Shown one piece after another: positions 34,120-45,107 of a stretch of 64,000 bases of DNA. The stretch lies in assembly GCA_026545225.1 (NCBI GenBank), contig CM048845.1, forward strand, positions 79,474,533-79,538,532. Direction: 5' to 3'. The notes under the pieces were generated by a model, which did not search any database, was not told where the DNA came from, and saw only the letters and a program-made list of their open reading frames with translations. Numbering within the stretch: the first letter of the stretch is position 1; every line of letters begins with the position of its first letter. The position numbers were made by a program, and so were the translations under genes. Origin of the DNA: Cornus controversa. Its lineage: Eukaryota > Streptophyta > Magnoliopsida > Cornales > Cornaceae.

Positions 34120-36339
34120 ATCCTTACATGCTTCCTTAACTAACCTTAGATACCTTATTAGGTATTGGCAATCCTGCATGCCCCCTAGCAATCCTTACAT
34201 GCCTCTCTAATTAACCTATTACCAAAACAAAAGATCTAACATACTTAGTACATTAATTTAATCTAACAGAAATTCAATCACCACAATAAAATAACTCATT
34301 CACAATTAAACTAATATCAAGTATATCATGAACAATTATGATTTCAAGGAATACAATTAAGGAGGAAAAAATAATAATATAATCAACAATAAAAGAGCAA
34401 GCACACAATCAAGTCTCCAACGTACTTGATCATCAATGGTGTCTCTAAACCTAGCTCTAACCTAGGTTTCCGGGCTTATTTTATTTTTGAGAACCCTACT
34501 TAATTATTTAGGAATTTTTTGGAATTTTTCAGAAATTAAAAAAAATATTTCCAAACTAACAAAAAATAAAAATTTAACTTTTGTGGTACATTTTTTACTC
34601 TACTTTAACCACAAAGGAATCTCATTTTGACTTGATATTTAAAACCTAAGAGTATTCTGTCCCTAGACAATCACTAATTTTTTTTGAAAATTTTCTGGAA
34701 TTTAATAAATAATTTTTCCTATTTTTACAATTTAAAAATCAAATTTTAAAAAAAATTTAAAAATTATAAAAATATTCCGGACTGAGCCCAACGTGGACCC
34801 AGAGGTGGGCCCCGGCGAGTGGGGCTCGTGCCCTCCTTCCCCGGCGCTGGCAACACGTGCCCTCATGCGCCGGCAGCGCTCGTGGGTTGCACTGCCCCTC
34901 CTTCCTTTTTTTTTCTTTTCTTCTTTCACTGCTATTTAACATAACAACCATGGTGTTCCAACTTTTTGGCCACTTCTGGCCACCGAATTGCGCGTATGAA
35001 TATACCATTCAACTCATCTCGATCTAAGCTACGCATTGGTACCAAAATCACCTCTCTCACGGCCTAAATCAAAAATGCCCAAATTCAAAATTTAAAATTC
35101 TAAAAATTCAAACTCAATTTTTTTGTCAATCTACCCAACAGTTCGCAACCAAACTTTCAAGGATTGTTCAGGGAAGCAAGATTTACCTATTAATTGGAAT
35201 AGAAACCCTTAAAAACAATGATTACAACGAACCCATATCTCTTGTGTGTGTGTGTATATATATCCACCTATACAGTCATATATACATGTATACACACTTG
35301 AAAAATTACCCTAAAGCTATACTAAACCTACAAATTTCTCATGTTTAATCCTCAAAAACACTCTTAGCATGCATAATCATATAATTTCATAATTAAATAC
35401 ATGAAAACATATTTCAGCAATATATATATAAAAGAACACGTCCCTATCGATCGCTCATTCTCTCCCTTCTCTCTTACGTCTACGTTCTTTTGGTCTCTAT
35501 ACGTGTAAACGACAGGAACCCTAACCCTCTTTTCTTTTCTTTTATCTTTTTTTTTTCTAGAAAACTAATTAAAACTAAAAATAATTAAAAGGAAAAAAAA
35601 TAAAAACAAACCCTAGCCCATCAAAATAAGTATACACCTAGCCCAACAATTCTAGCCTAACTCAACCCAAATTCCTCCCTAGCCCAATCTAAAATTAAAA
35701 TAAAATAAAAATACAAAGACCCAGTTCAAATAAAATTAAATAAAATACACCAAAATATTTAAAGCACTTAAAGAAATTTAATTTAACCAACACAACAATT
35801 CAAAGCACTCAAAGAAATTCAATTTAACCAACAAAACAATTCAATTTAACTAATAAAGAAAAACATTTAATTAAAATTAAATGACCTCCAAAATTACAGG
35901 GTATTACATTTTCCCCCCTAAAAAGAAGAATTCCGTCCTCGAAATTCACCATATGGACTCTACCTTATTTCAGGCCCCTTTTTCCAAATGGACTCCACCT
36001 TATTATAGTGGCTCCACTAAAGTCGAACTAACGGAATGGTCTTAGAACGAAGAACCTGGTCCCTACAGTCAAGAATACTGTAAGGTTGCTCCATATATGT
36101 TACATCTGGCTGTAACTCAATCTCTCCAACCTCAATGTGCTGGCAATCATCCTCATTTCTAAGGAATTTTCGTAGCATAAAAACATTAAAGATATTGTGC
36201 ATCCTGTGCATCATGTCTGGTAACGCCAGTCTATATGCTACCACCCCAACCTTGTCGGTAATAGTAAAAGGACCCTTCGCCTTGGGCTACAAACTCTGGC
36301 AGAGCTCGATTATCCCGCCAATGAGACAAACTCAAATCT

Positions 36340-37000
36340 AATACACACACACACACACACACATATATATGTGTGTGTGTTTGTGTGTGTATACATTTGT
36401 GTGTGTATAAAAAGAAATTGATGGTGGCGGTGGCGACTGTGGTTGTGGTGGTGCTGCTAGGTGTGGGGTTAGGATGGTGATTGGGTGTTTTCTGGTGACT
36501 GTGGTTGGGATTGTGGTGGTGGTGACTGTTGTGGATTGTGGTGGTGGATTTGGTGACTGTGGTTGGGATTGTGGTGGTGGATTTGATGATTGTGGTTGGG
36601 ATTGTGGTGGTGGATTTGGTGACTGTGGTTGTGGATTTGGTGACTGTGATTTAGGGATGGTGGTTGTGGTTAGTAGCAGTGGTTGTTGTTGGTGGCAGTG
36701 GTTAGAGGAGGAGATGGTGGTTGTCGTTGGAGGAGGAGATGATGGTTATCATTGGTGGCAATGGTTGGAGGAGGAGATGAGAGAGAAATAACAGTACGTG
36801 GAAGTCATGAGGGTAGTTTTATCATTTCCTAATTTTGATATTTTTGTATTAAATTCATTTAAATAATCAGGGGCAGTCATGACATTTCACTTATTAAAAA
36901 ATTAAAAATTCTGACAGGGGGTGTTGGTGACAAAATTGCACAAAGTTGTAGCCGTGTAATAATATCTCAAACCTCAAGGGGTGTCAATGAACTTTACCCA
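36340..37000. other. CA/TG tract, GGTGGT minisatellite and MITE end
   Basis: 36342-36412 is a (CA)n then (TG)n inverted tract. 36420-36780 is a G/T-rich minisatellite of about 33 base units (ggtggatttggtgactgtgg, gttgggattgtggt); the glycine/valine-rich frame over it (36474-36791) is a by-product. It ends at 36964-36995 with tcaaacctcaaggggtgtca and tttaccc, a Mutator-MITE type end like those at 4593 and 55450. No partner end was found on the left. Confidence 0.6.
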
Positions 37001-37019
37001 AAAAAAAAACAAACACCCA

Positions 37020-37438
37020 TATATAGGTATGTATATTTATGTTAGATTGGATGCAAAGACAATGACAGTGATTGAGAATAACTAGAGGTAGAGAATTAGA
37101 ATGTGGATCGAGTTTAAGGAGAAAATAAAGGCTGAGTCACCTTTGGTGAGATCGATTCGGGCTCGGAGTGAGTTGGGTAGGGGTTTGAGACGGACTTCAA
37201 TTTTGAAACAGGTAATGCGGAGACGAGTGGCGGCGTCAATGAGTCCAGTGATGGTTTCCGACGAGGGAGAGATTTGGTTGAGGAGAGTGAAAACATAGTT
37301 GAAGGCGAAGAGAGAAGCGGATTATGGAGGGAGTGGAGTGTTGGGTTAGAGGTTGTGGTAGATTTGGGTTTTGAAGCAGAAACCACTATTAGGATGGATA
37401 AAAGAAGAGCAGGTAGGGTTAGGATTAGTTTTCGCCAT
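37020..37438 (-). pseudogene. 4-coumarate-CoA ligase-like gene, first-exon relic
   Basis: The minus strand from an ATG at 37438 reads MAKTNPNPTCSSFIHPNSGF, CFKTQIYHNL, then FAFNYVFTLLNQISP, TGLIDAATRLRIT, SLRARIDLTKGDSAFIFSLN and SIHILILYL. This is the N-terminal pattern of plant 4-coumarate-CoA ligase-like enzymes (ANL superfamily, acid activation by AMP): GFC-x-KT, a LID/DAA loop, then the LTKGD-x-A-x-I-F-S-x-N-S-I-H strand. Three in-frame stops (two TAA, one TAG) interrupt about 140 codons without any length change, so it is a decayed copy. The AMP-binding loop and everything after it are absent; sequence similarity stops near 37020. No introns or poly-A tract show how it arrived. Confidence 0.75.
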
Positions 37439-37439
37439 A

Positions 37440-38340
37440 TTTGAGCTCTGTTCAAACTCACTATTAAAGTTTCAGATTTTGGTGAGCTATGAACACCATC
37501 AGACCATGGGCTCTCCTAATTTCATGTTTATTAGCTTTGGTTATTTTGTAAATACAGACATTTATGTACAAGACAATTTTATTTAAGGGTAAATATGGCA
37601 TAAAAGATGGGGTATTTTTTTGTAAATAAGTGGCGTTGTAAAGGTTATGAAAGACATTTCATATAGAGTGAGGGTATTTCGATCAGTTCATGAATTGTTT
37701 TGGACAAATATCACAGTATTTTGGATAGAGGGGTGCATTTGTCAAACATAGACACATCTCAGAGGAACATGATGCAAGAAATTCAAAAAAAATTACCCGA
37801 GTATAATTAGACCAAAATTCAGTGGAGGTCATTGTATTTAACCCATATATATATTTATAACTTTATGACTTTTTACTTTATTCACGGACAATAAAGCTTT
37901 GTAGTTGTAGAGTATAAACTAAAATTAAAAGAAGAGTTTAAATCTTGTTTCATTGTTTGTGATTTTTTTTTTTAATCTGGTGTTACCAGTTGTCTATGCT
38001 ATTTTATTTTAATTGTGAGCCTAAAAAGATAGTATTGAGTTGTGGCCTAAATTCTTTTCTAGTTGCATTATGACTCAGTTTTGGACTGCTTCATAGGTTG
38101 TGTGAGTCTTCAGTCGTATACATAGCCTATAATGCTATTTTTATTTTTTTTCTGGATTGTTTTTGTGCTTGGTCACAATACGTTTATCATAACAACTGAT
38201 TATATATACAATCATAGCTTACAACGTAGAATAGTTATGAATTTAGCTGATTTTGGGATTCATCGAATTTTTCTCCTAGCTAGCTACTTCCTCCTGTCCG
38301 TTTTCTCTTCCTTTTCCTCCTAAATTTAGTTGTCCTCTCT
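37440..38340. other. Intergenic, no feature seen
   Basis: AT-rich sequence without a recognisable gene. The end gtcattgtatttaaccc near 37840 resembles a MITE terminus, and aagggtaaatatgg near 37586 could be its partner, but the inverted match is poor. Confidence 0.4.
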
Positions 38341-38361
38341 ACCAGTTTTTTGTCAATTAAA

Positions 38362-38489
38362 GATGGAGATTTAGCATTTTAGCGATGAAATGAGTGAGAT
38401 CAAACACCCATGACACCCTTTGCCATGTAAAGGATAGACGTTGTGGGTTCAAGTGTTATGCCTGTGGCAAAAACGGGAAAGGCTTCTAC
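38362..38489 (+). pseudogene. DC1-domain gene relic (fourth DC1 locus)
   Basis: Starts atggagatttagcatttt, like the DC1 starts at 1691 and 14306, then gagatcaaacacccatgaca. In another frame it reads RRCGFKCYACGKNGKGFY, the C-x2-C and G-F-x-Y core of a DC1 module. Stops and frame changes are present. The relic ends abruptly at the hAT end at 38490, in the middle of the module. Confidence 0.6.
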
Positions 38490-40050
38490 CAGAGCTGGTC
38501 CTGAGATTCCAAAAAATTTGAGAGGCCCTAGGCGGACTTTCAAATAGGGGCCGTTTATACATAAAGTTTCACACGTGAATAAATTTTATAGGAGTGCAAT
38601 TTTTTTATTAAAATGAGACAATAAGCACATAAAATATATTAATATTAAAAATAGAAAATAAAAAATAAACCTAGTCTTGGTGCTTTATAAATAGCACGAT
38701 CCAGTTCACATAAAAAAAATTAAAAGAAAATATTCAACACACCTTAGTCACAAAAATCAAAATTGAACTTCATATTAAAGTAAATGTGGTCGTCTTGCAT
38801 TTTGAGCTGCAAAATTATCAATTAAAGTGCTCTAATCAAGTTTCTCCAACATATTTTTTCAATAGATATCATAGCCAATCCATTCAATATCTCTTGTGAC
38901 ATTGTCGACCGTAAGTAAGATTTGATCAACTTCAACTTTGAAAAGCTTCTCTCAGCAGATGCAACTGTAACTGAGACAGTCAATAATACTCTATACGCAA
39001 TCAAAGCATTTGGAAAACAATAATCTAACCTTTTGATAAAATCCAATACTTCAATTGCCTTTTTTGTTCCTCTTGGTAAAGCTTCTCTTAAGACTTTTAG
39101 CTCTAAAAATAATTCTATGCCATCAATATCAGAAACCATGTCATGTTTTAAGAGGTCTTCAAGGTTATGACATGAACACTTCAAACTATCATTATCTACG
39201 GACTTAAAACTCTCAAAATTAAACAAAAATCCAAAAGAGTCATGATATTGTTGAAATTGTTCAAATCTACTCTTGAGTGAAGAAAGAGCTTGATCAACTA
39301 TGTATATGAAGTAGTTAACTCTAAAAGATTCTTCGGCCGATTGTGTGATCTCTTCACTAGCACCCTCATCAAATTGTTTCTTTCTACGAATGACATGTCT
39401 TTCACGATATATAGGTTCAACTTTTATTTTAATTGCAATCTCTTTAGCCTCAATCATAGCAGATTCAAATTCATTTTCTCTATAAGTTTTAGAAAAGGAA
39501 ATGAGTCCTCTTAAGAGATCTATAGCGACATCAATCTGCATGTCCTCTGTTTGCATGATTTTGCTTACTTTCTTAACAGCATTCAATATATCAAACCAAA
39601 TAACCATGTCAAATAAGAACTTAAAATTCTCAATTTCATATGTTGCTAAACACTCATCACACTCTTTGTCTTGGGATCTTCACTAGTACTTGCTAAGTGA
39701 ATTAAGGCATTTCTTATATCTAGAGCTTGGAATCTTATTACTTTAACACTTTAAACTTGACATTCCCAACGTGTTTGTGATGGTGGTTTAAGTGTGAAAC
39801 CTTTAACATTATCTATGAGAACTTTCCACTACTTTGTAGAAGATGAAAACAATGAATACATACGTTGCACAACTCCAAAACAAGATGAAGTTTTAGAACA
39901 AGAGTTTGCCATATCACAAAGTACAAGGTTAAGATTATGACAACCACACTGTGTGTAGAATGCTCTAGAATTTATCTCTAGTAATCTTTTCTATATACCT
40001 TTGTGTTTCCTTTTCATATTAGACCTGTTATCATATTGTGTTTGGTTATA
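38490..40050 (-). mobile_element. hAT-superfamily DNA transposon, 3' part
   Basis: Minus-strand fragment of a hAT element of the plant TTF-zinc-finger / DUF4371 type. The 3' terminus is at 38490 (CAGAGCTGGTCCTGAG, the CAG-type hAT end). Coding pieces run from about 40030 (NRSNMKRKHKG), through FYTQCGCHNLNLVLCDMANS and TKWWKVLIDNVKGFTLKP, to the dimerisation domain near 38990-38860. There is an in-frame stop near 39750 and a frame change near 39660. The 5' part and its end are gone; a copia fragment starts near 40045. The 8 bases before the end, gcttctac (38482-38489), would be the target duplication. Confidence 0.8.
38822..39607 (-). pseudogene. hAT transposase C-terminal part (261 codons open)
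   Basis: Open stretch of a hAT transposase, a DNA-cutting and strand-transfer enzyme that works as a multimer in the nucleus. It includes MVIWFDILNAVKKVSK, the region VIRRKKQFDEG, then the hAT dimerisation motif ASAERSFSKLKLIKSYLRST and LNGLAMISIEK near its end. The family frame is usually 700 or more residues, so this is about the last third. The first Met is not a real start: readable sequence (LATYEIENFKFLFD) precedes it in frame. Isolated from the rest by a frame change near 39660. Confidence 0.8.
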
Positions 40051-40965
40051 CTTTTGATAATATTGTTCATGAATTTGCTAAATATATGATAAATCTTTTG
40101 AAATGAGTATGATTGGTGAACTAACATTTTTTCTTGGACTTTAGGTGAAGCAATTTGATGATGAAATTTTTATATCTCAACCTAAGTATGCAAATGAGTT
40201 AGTCAAGAAGTTTGGTTTGGAAGATTCCAAACATGTGCAAAATTCTATGAGTACTTCTTCCAAGTTGGAGATGAACTCGAATTCTAATAGAGTTGATCCT
40301 TCATTGTATAGGAGTATGATGGCAGCTTATTGTATTTGACAGCAAGTAGGCCTAACATTGCATTTAGTGGAGGAGTATGTGCTAGGTATCAAGCTAATCC
40401 TAGAGAACAACATCTCATTGCAGTCAAGTGCATTATTGGTTAGGTCAATAGCTCTTTGAATTATAGATTGCATTTTTCTATAATGTCTAATTCTGAGATT
40501 GCAGGTTACACTGATGGTGATTGGGCTGGTAACAAAGATGATAGGAAGAGTACTTCAGGTGGTTGTTTCTATGTTGGTACTAATCTTGTTTCATGATACA
40601 ACAAGAAGCAAAATTATATTTCTTTATCATCTTGTGAGGTTGAATATATTGCTACTGGAAGTTGTTGCACACAACTACTTTGGATGAAGTAGATGCTACT
40701 AGATTATGGAATTGAATAAGGTACAATGTCTATCTTTTGTGATAACAATAATACAATTAATATCTCAAAAAATCCAGTTTTGCATTATAAAACAAAACAC
40801 ATGGACATTCAACATCATTTTATTTGGGAATTAGTTGAACTAAATGTCGTATATTTGGAGAAAATGCATACTGATTATAATTTGTCTGATATTCTCACAA
40901 AGCCTCTAAATGCTTCTAGTTTTCATCACCTTCAAAAATCTATAGGCATTTGTTATCTTAATTAG
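40045..40965 (+). mobile_element. Ty1/copia fragment (RT end and RNase H)
   Basis: Fossil. + strand pieces of a copia pol: GELTFFLGL near 40118, KQFDDEIFISQPKYANELVK at 40149 on, an RNase H part near 40500-40690 and TKHMDIQHHFIWELVE near 40795, ending in a stop at 40965. Broken in several places. No LTR could be assigned, and it abuts the hAT fragment. Confidence 0.82.
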
Positions 40966-41227
40966 ATTATATGACATTGACATAATCTAGAAAGAAACTT
41001 CATATTTATCTAATGAGTCTAGATTATGCCTTTAACCTTGTAGCTTTAGGTTTTATTTTTGTTAATTTTCTTTTGTGAAGTTAAGCAAACCATGTTAGAA
41101 TGAGTGTATTGCACACAAGGAAACTAATGACACACAAATTACATGTGTATGACATACTATGACTAAGAGTTGAAAAGTTTGGTTTTGCTTATTTATTTTG
41201 TTTAGTACATTTGCATGTTATTGTGGT
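40966..41227. other. Intergenic, possibly copia 3' remnant
   Basis: AT-rich, no coding frame. It could be the untranslated end of the preceding copia fragment, but no LTR pair supports that. Confidence 0.35.
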
Positions 41228-42659
41228 GGTCCTTGACAACGATGCCAAAAATTGTTGTGATGGTCCACAACTTAAAATTTATATTTATAATTACCACTCG
41301 CAATAGAATGAATCCTTGAAGGATAGGGCTCTAAGTTAAAGGTGTCGATCCCACAGAGACTATGTAGGAATATTGTGCTAAAAGTTGAAGGTCGATTATT
41401 GTTTAATTCACAAACAAGATTGAGTTGTTTGTTTACTCTACTTTAAAAATTATAAATTGTAATTAAAATACGAAGTTGAGAAAAAGATAAGGAACTAGGG
41501 TCAAGACTTCACCACTAGCCTCGTAACATATCAAACTTATAATAAGTTGAGGGATTCATGCAAATGTGTACTAATTAGTACATTTGGTTTCCGACCTACA
41601 ATGCAACTGTCAGGAGGATACATACACCTTAAAATACTATAGTCCATCTTCGATACGTGTAAATTTCCTACCTACCTACTTACCTAAATACCTAATTAAC
41701 TAAGTGTAGCTAATTTACCATCTCTTAGCATGAACTATGCAAATCTAGCTATGCATGTGAAAATGAAAACTAGTCTCAAGCCATCACTTGTAGTCCTTGT
41801 GAAACTTACAAGTATTTGAAGATCATGTGAGAAATTTAAGCATTCTAAGATAAGAAGATAAATCATAACACATGAGCATAAGAAATTCGTAAACGTATAT
41901 TGAAATAAGGCTCAAAGCAAGATACATATACACAAAGATTGTATAAAAATTCCAATTCACTATAATTAAAACACTATTACATGGCTAGGGTTTTTCAAAA
42001 CCTTAGAGAAGGATTAGTTGATCATGGTAGGCTGGATGCACTCCATAGAAAGAGGTAGATCAATGCTTAAAATGGTCTTCAAGGCCTTACAAAGCCTTCT
42101 TTGGAGCTTTCCCTCTCTAGAACTTTACTTTCTCTCTCTAAAATCTCTATATATGTTCTCTATTACAAGAAAAATGAGTTATATCTCTATTACATATTTT
42201 CTAGCTATATATCTGATTTAAGGCTCAAAATATCACTGAGATTTCATCCAAGGCTCCTTCTAAAAGAATTTAGACAGGTGGCCAAATGGAGAAAACATCT
42301 TTAAAATAATATCTTCTGTAGGAATCTGCAATGCACCGAAGTGGGTACTTCGATGCATCGAAGTTGTGACTTTGATGCATCGATCTTCCCTTGCTCTACA
42401 GTTCTTTTAACTCTTCAGCTTCCCGACTTCGGTCTTGACACAACATTCACTATTCCTTGATGTAGACTTTCAATGAAGTACGATCGGATATAGGAATGCA
42501 TTCTTGAACTGATAAAGGAGTCGAATTACGTCGAATTCTGAGTTTGAACCTGAAATCATCAAAAACATAAAAACATGTAAAAACTATATAATATGTGCAT
42601 CTATGAGATTAAAATATATAAGTAAAGGCGCGAGAATGTATAACATTCAACGCTTATCA
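41228..42659 (-). mobile_element. Gypsy (Tat/Athila-like) LTR with primer site
   Basis: Fossil LTR at 41258-42659 (about 1.4 kb), tgatggtcc ... gcttatca on the + strand, related to the solo LTR at 32690-34119. Next to it at 41228-41257, ttgacaacgatgccaaaa is the decayed complement of the TGGCGCCGTTGCC-type primer site used by Tat/Athila gypsy elements, so the element reads on the minus strand. No internal coding part remains. A palindrome pair cluster (cttcgatgcatcgaag type) lies at 42335-42390. Confidence 0.7.
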
Positions 42660-42973
42660 ACAATCCACCCCCTAAGAGGCCTGGCGTCCCCGTCGACACA
42701 CTTCCAGCTGGGTTCGGCTTTGATACCATTTGTAACGACCCATTCCACCACATGGTATGATATTGTCCGCTTTGGTCCTAAGCTCTCACGGTTTTGCTCT
42801 TGGGTTTTACCCCAAAAGGCTTCATACCATTTAGAGAGAACACATTACATATAAGCACATCCCCTTCTTCACACCCAAGTAATGTGGGATTGAGCACCCT
42901 GAAGCTTGCCAGTGTGGTAACTCGTTCAGTGTCTCTCACACCCGCCCACATCACACCCACCCACAAGGGTCAA
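42660..42973 (-). mobile_element. TRIM copy (internal part plus one LTR)
   Basis: Fossil. acaatccaccccctaagagg and the ggctttgataccat primer-site complement precede an LTR starting tgtaacgacccattcc (about 42732-42973). Same family as 49222-53238. It sits exactly between two gypsy fossils. Confidence 0.75.
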
Positions 42974-43371
42974 CACACAAACACCACAACAAATTTATCC
43001 AAGTAAGCACCAAAGACCCGATTCATCAAGTCCATAAAATTTGTCGGTGCATTCGTCAACCCAAATGGCATCACTAAGAACTCATAGTGTCCATGTCGAG
43101 TGCAAAAAGCAGTATTCGGTATGTCTTCATCCTTTACGCTCAACTAGTAATATCTCGACCTCAAGTCGATCTTTGAGAAATATTTCGAACCCTTTAATTG
43201 ATCAAACAAGTCATCTATCCTTGGCAATGGATACTTGTCCTTGATTGTTGCTCAGTTCAATTTTCGGTAATCAATACACAATCACAAGGATCCATCATTC
43301 TTTTTAGTGAAAAGTACCGAAGCTCCCCAAGGTGACGTACTCAGTTGTACAAATCCCTTGTCTAACAAGTA

Positions 43372-44028
43372 TTAATATTGACCTTTCAATTCTTTCAATT
43401 TTGTCAGTGCCATTTGGTACACTGCCATAAAGATAGGCGCGGTACCGGGAGTAAGATCAATAGTAAACACAACCTCCCGTTGCGGTGGCAACACTGTCAA
43501 ATCCCCCAGAAACTCATCTTCAAAGTCACAGACCGCAAAAGAAAATTCCCTACGCTTCATATCCCCTTCCTCAACTAGCAGACTAGCTAAGAAGTAACTC
43601 ACTCCACCTCGACTACTAGAACTATGCAACAAGGATGTGTGGAAGCCATCTTGGTCTCCCACAAAGCACAAATGATCCCCCTCCAGTGTACACACTGTCA
43701 CCCGTCTACGATAGCAATTGATAGTGGCTCTAAAGGTAGACAACCAATCTATGTCCAGAATGACATCAAAGTTAGCCATATCTAGAAGAATAAAGTTGAA
43801 TACCAATCGACATCCCAAAATCTTGATCTTGCAAGACCGACAAACCCCACCCAAGGTGACTTTGCCCCCAATGGGTGTATCGACAGGCAAAATTGTATCT
43901 AATGAGGACACCTCCAAACCCAAAGCAAATGCAAATGCGATAGATATGAATGAATGAGATGTACCCGAATCAACCAATACCCTAGCCCATGAGCTAGAAA
44001 CCAAGAAGATACCTCGGACAATTGACAT
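43372..44028 (-). pseudogene. gypsy protease-RT remnant
   Basis: Part of the preceding fossil: a retropepsin-type aspartic protease (V-D-S-G-T-S-H motif near the start, DVILDIDWLS strand) followed by the linker into reverse transcriptase (APIFMAVYQMALTKLKELK). Confidence 0.85.
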
Positions 44029-44564
44029 TCTTGCTGGGCCATCTGTCTATATAAGTGTGAATGCATGACCTTGTGCTCTCTGACTTTGTTTGCCAGTACC
44101 CCGGGTGCCTAGACTGTTGGTTAGATGCACTAGTAGTGGCCCCTCTCATCCCTTGAGAACCATGTGTGGAATGAACTGGCTGAGGTGGTGGCAAAACCCT
44201 AGGACCATACTGACTCACCGTAGACTGAGCATAATACTGTTGTGATTCCGCCTTACTCTATAAGCTCTGTCTCTGGGGACAATCAGCCCTGAGATGACCA
44301 GGTTGGCGACAATAGAAACAAGTTCGCTCTCCTCCTAGGACCATTGTTTGCTTCTGAGGACACTCAGTCCAATAATGACCAGGCCGATGACACTGGTGGC
44401 ATACCATTGTAGGTCATGAAGATCCAGTGGGTAAGGGTAGTGATGGTGCAGAGCGAATCTCCTGTCCCTGAGAAAATAAAGTACTACCCCTGTGCCACTT
44501 CCTTGCCTGACTATTAGAAAAAAAGCCCTACACTCCTAGTTTGTCCCTTAGAATCTTAGGTCCT

Positions 44565-45107
44565 CTAAACATCTCGGTGATTTTCCTTAGCAATCAAGGC
44601 CTTCTCTACAACTGTGGCATAGATCTTCAAATCCAAGATCAATACCCGCCTTCTTATAAAGGTCTTAAGCCCTCTCACAAAGCGTTTTGCTTTCATCTCC
44701 TCATCCGTCACCATCTCTGGAGCGAAACAAGCCAAAGAAGTGAACTTGGTCTCGTACTCAATCACACTCATGTTAGCTTGGATGAGGTCGATGAATTCTT
44801 GTTTCAACCGATCTTTCACCTGTGTAGAAAAATACTTCTTAAAAACCAGCTTCTTGAACACTTCCCAATCCATTGCCTCAACATTGCGAGTGTTCCCAAT
44901 AAATTTTCACCAACGATCCTCCTCTCCCGAGAGGTGAAGTGTGGCAATGCTAACACGTAGGTCCTCCTCCATCTCGAGTGCAATTAATAGCTTAAATATC
45001 TTATCAATCCAATCCTCTGTCTCAAAAGAATCAAACCCACCCGCATACTTTGGAGGACTATACTTGTTGTATTCCCTCATAGTAATCATCATTCGGGTAA
45101 GACTCAC
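44565..45107 (-). pseudogene. gypsy gag remnant
   Basis: Retrotransposon gag-type sequence of the same fossil, with FDSFETEDWIDKIFKLL and WEVFKKLVFKKYFSTQVKDR, YETKFTSLACFAPEM. Capsid-like part of a Ty3/gypsy polyprotein. Fossil. Confidence 0.82.

Larger units (their letters stand above)
31542..35908 (-). repeat. LTR of gypsy unit 2
   Basis: tgaaatac ... gtattaca on the + strand, collinear with 22886-26814. The region 34740-34915 is more GC-rich than its surroundings (gtgggccccggcgagtgggg) and is absent from the unit 1 LTR at the matching place, near 25690. Confidence 0.82.
31542..36330 (-). mobile_element. Ty3/gypsy fossil, unit 2 (LTR plus integrase end)
   Basis: A second minus-strand unit of the same family: LTR 31542-35908 with a solo LTR of another family nested in it, then a short internal stretch with the integrase C-terminal region (VAYRLALPDMMHRMHNIFNV, 36244 downward). 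The rest of the element is absent from this window. Net LTR length is about 2.93 kb. Fossil, heavily broken. Confidence 0.8.

Noticed and set aside
33473-34120. Frames of 77-136 codons on both strands near 33.5-34.1 kb
   Set aside because: They lie in a solo LTR; the QSRFRLIEI-like repeats come from the palindrome cluster, not from a conserved protein.
36474-36791. 105-codon glycine/valine-rich frame
   Set aside because: It follows from a G/T-rich minisatellite; unit lengths near 33 bases keep the frame open by chance. No start context or homology.
37114-37461. 115-codon minus-strand frame with a signal-peptide-like start
   Set aside because: It is the alternate frame of the 4-coumarate-CoA ligase-like relic; its hydrophobic start is translated from the relic's own coding DNA.
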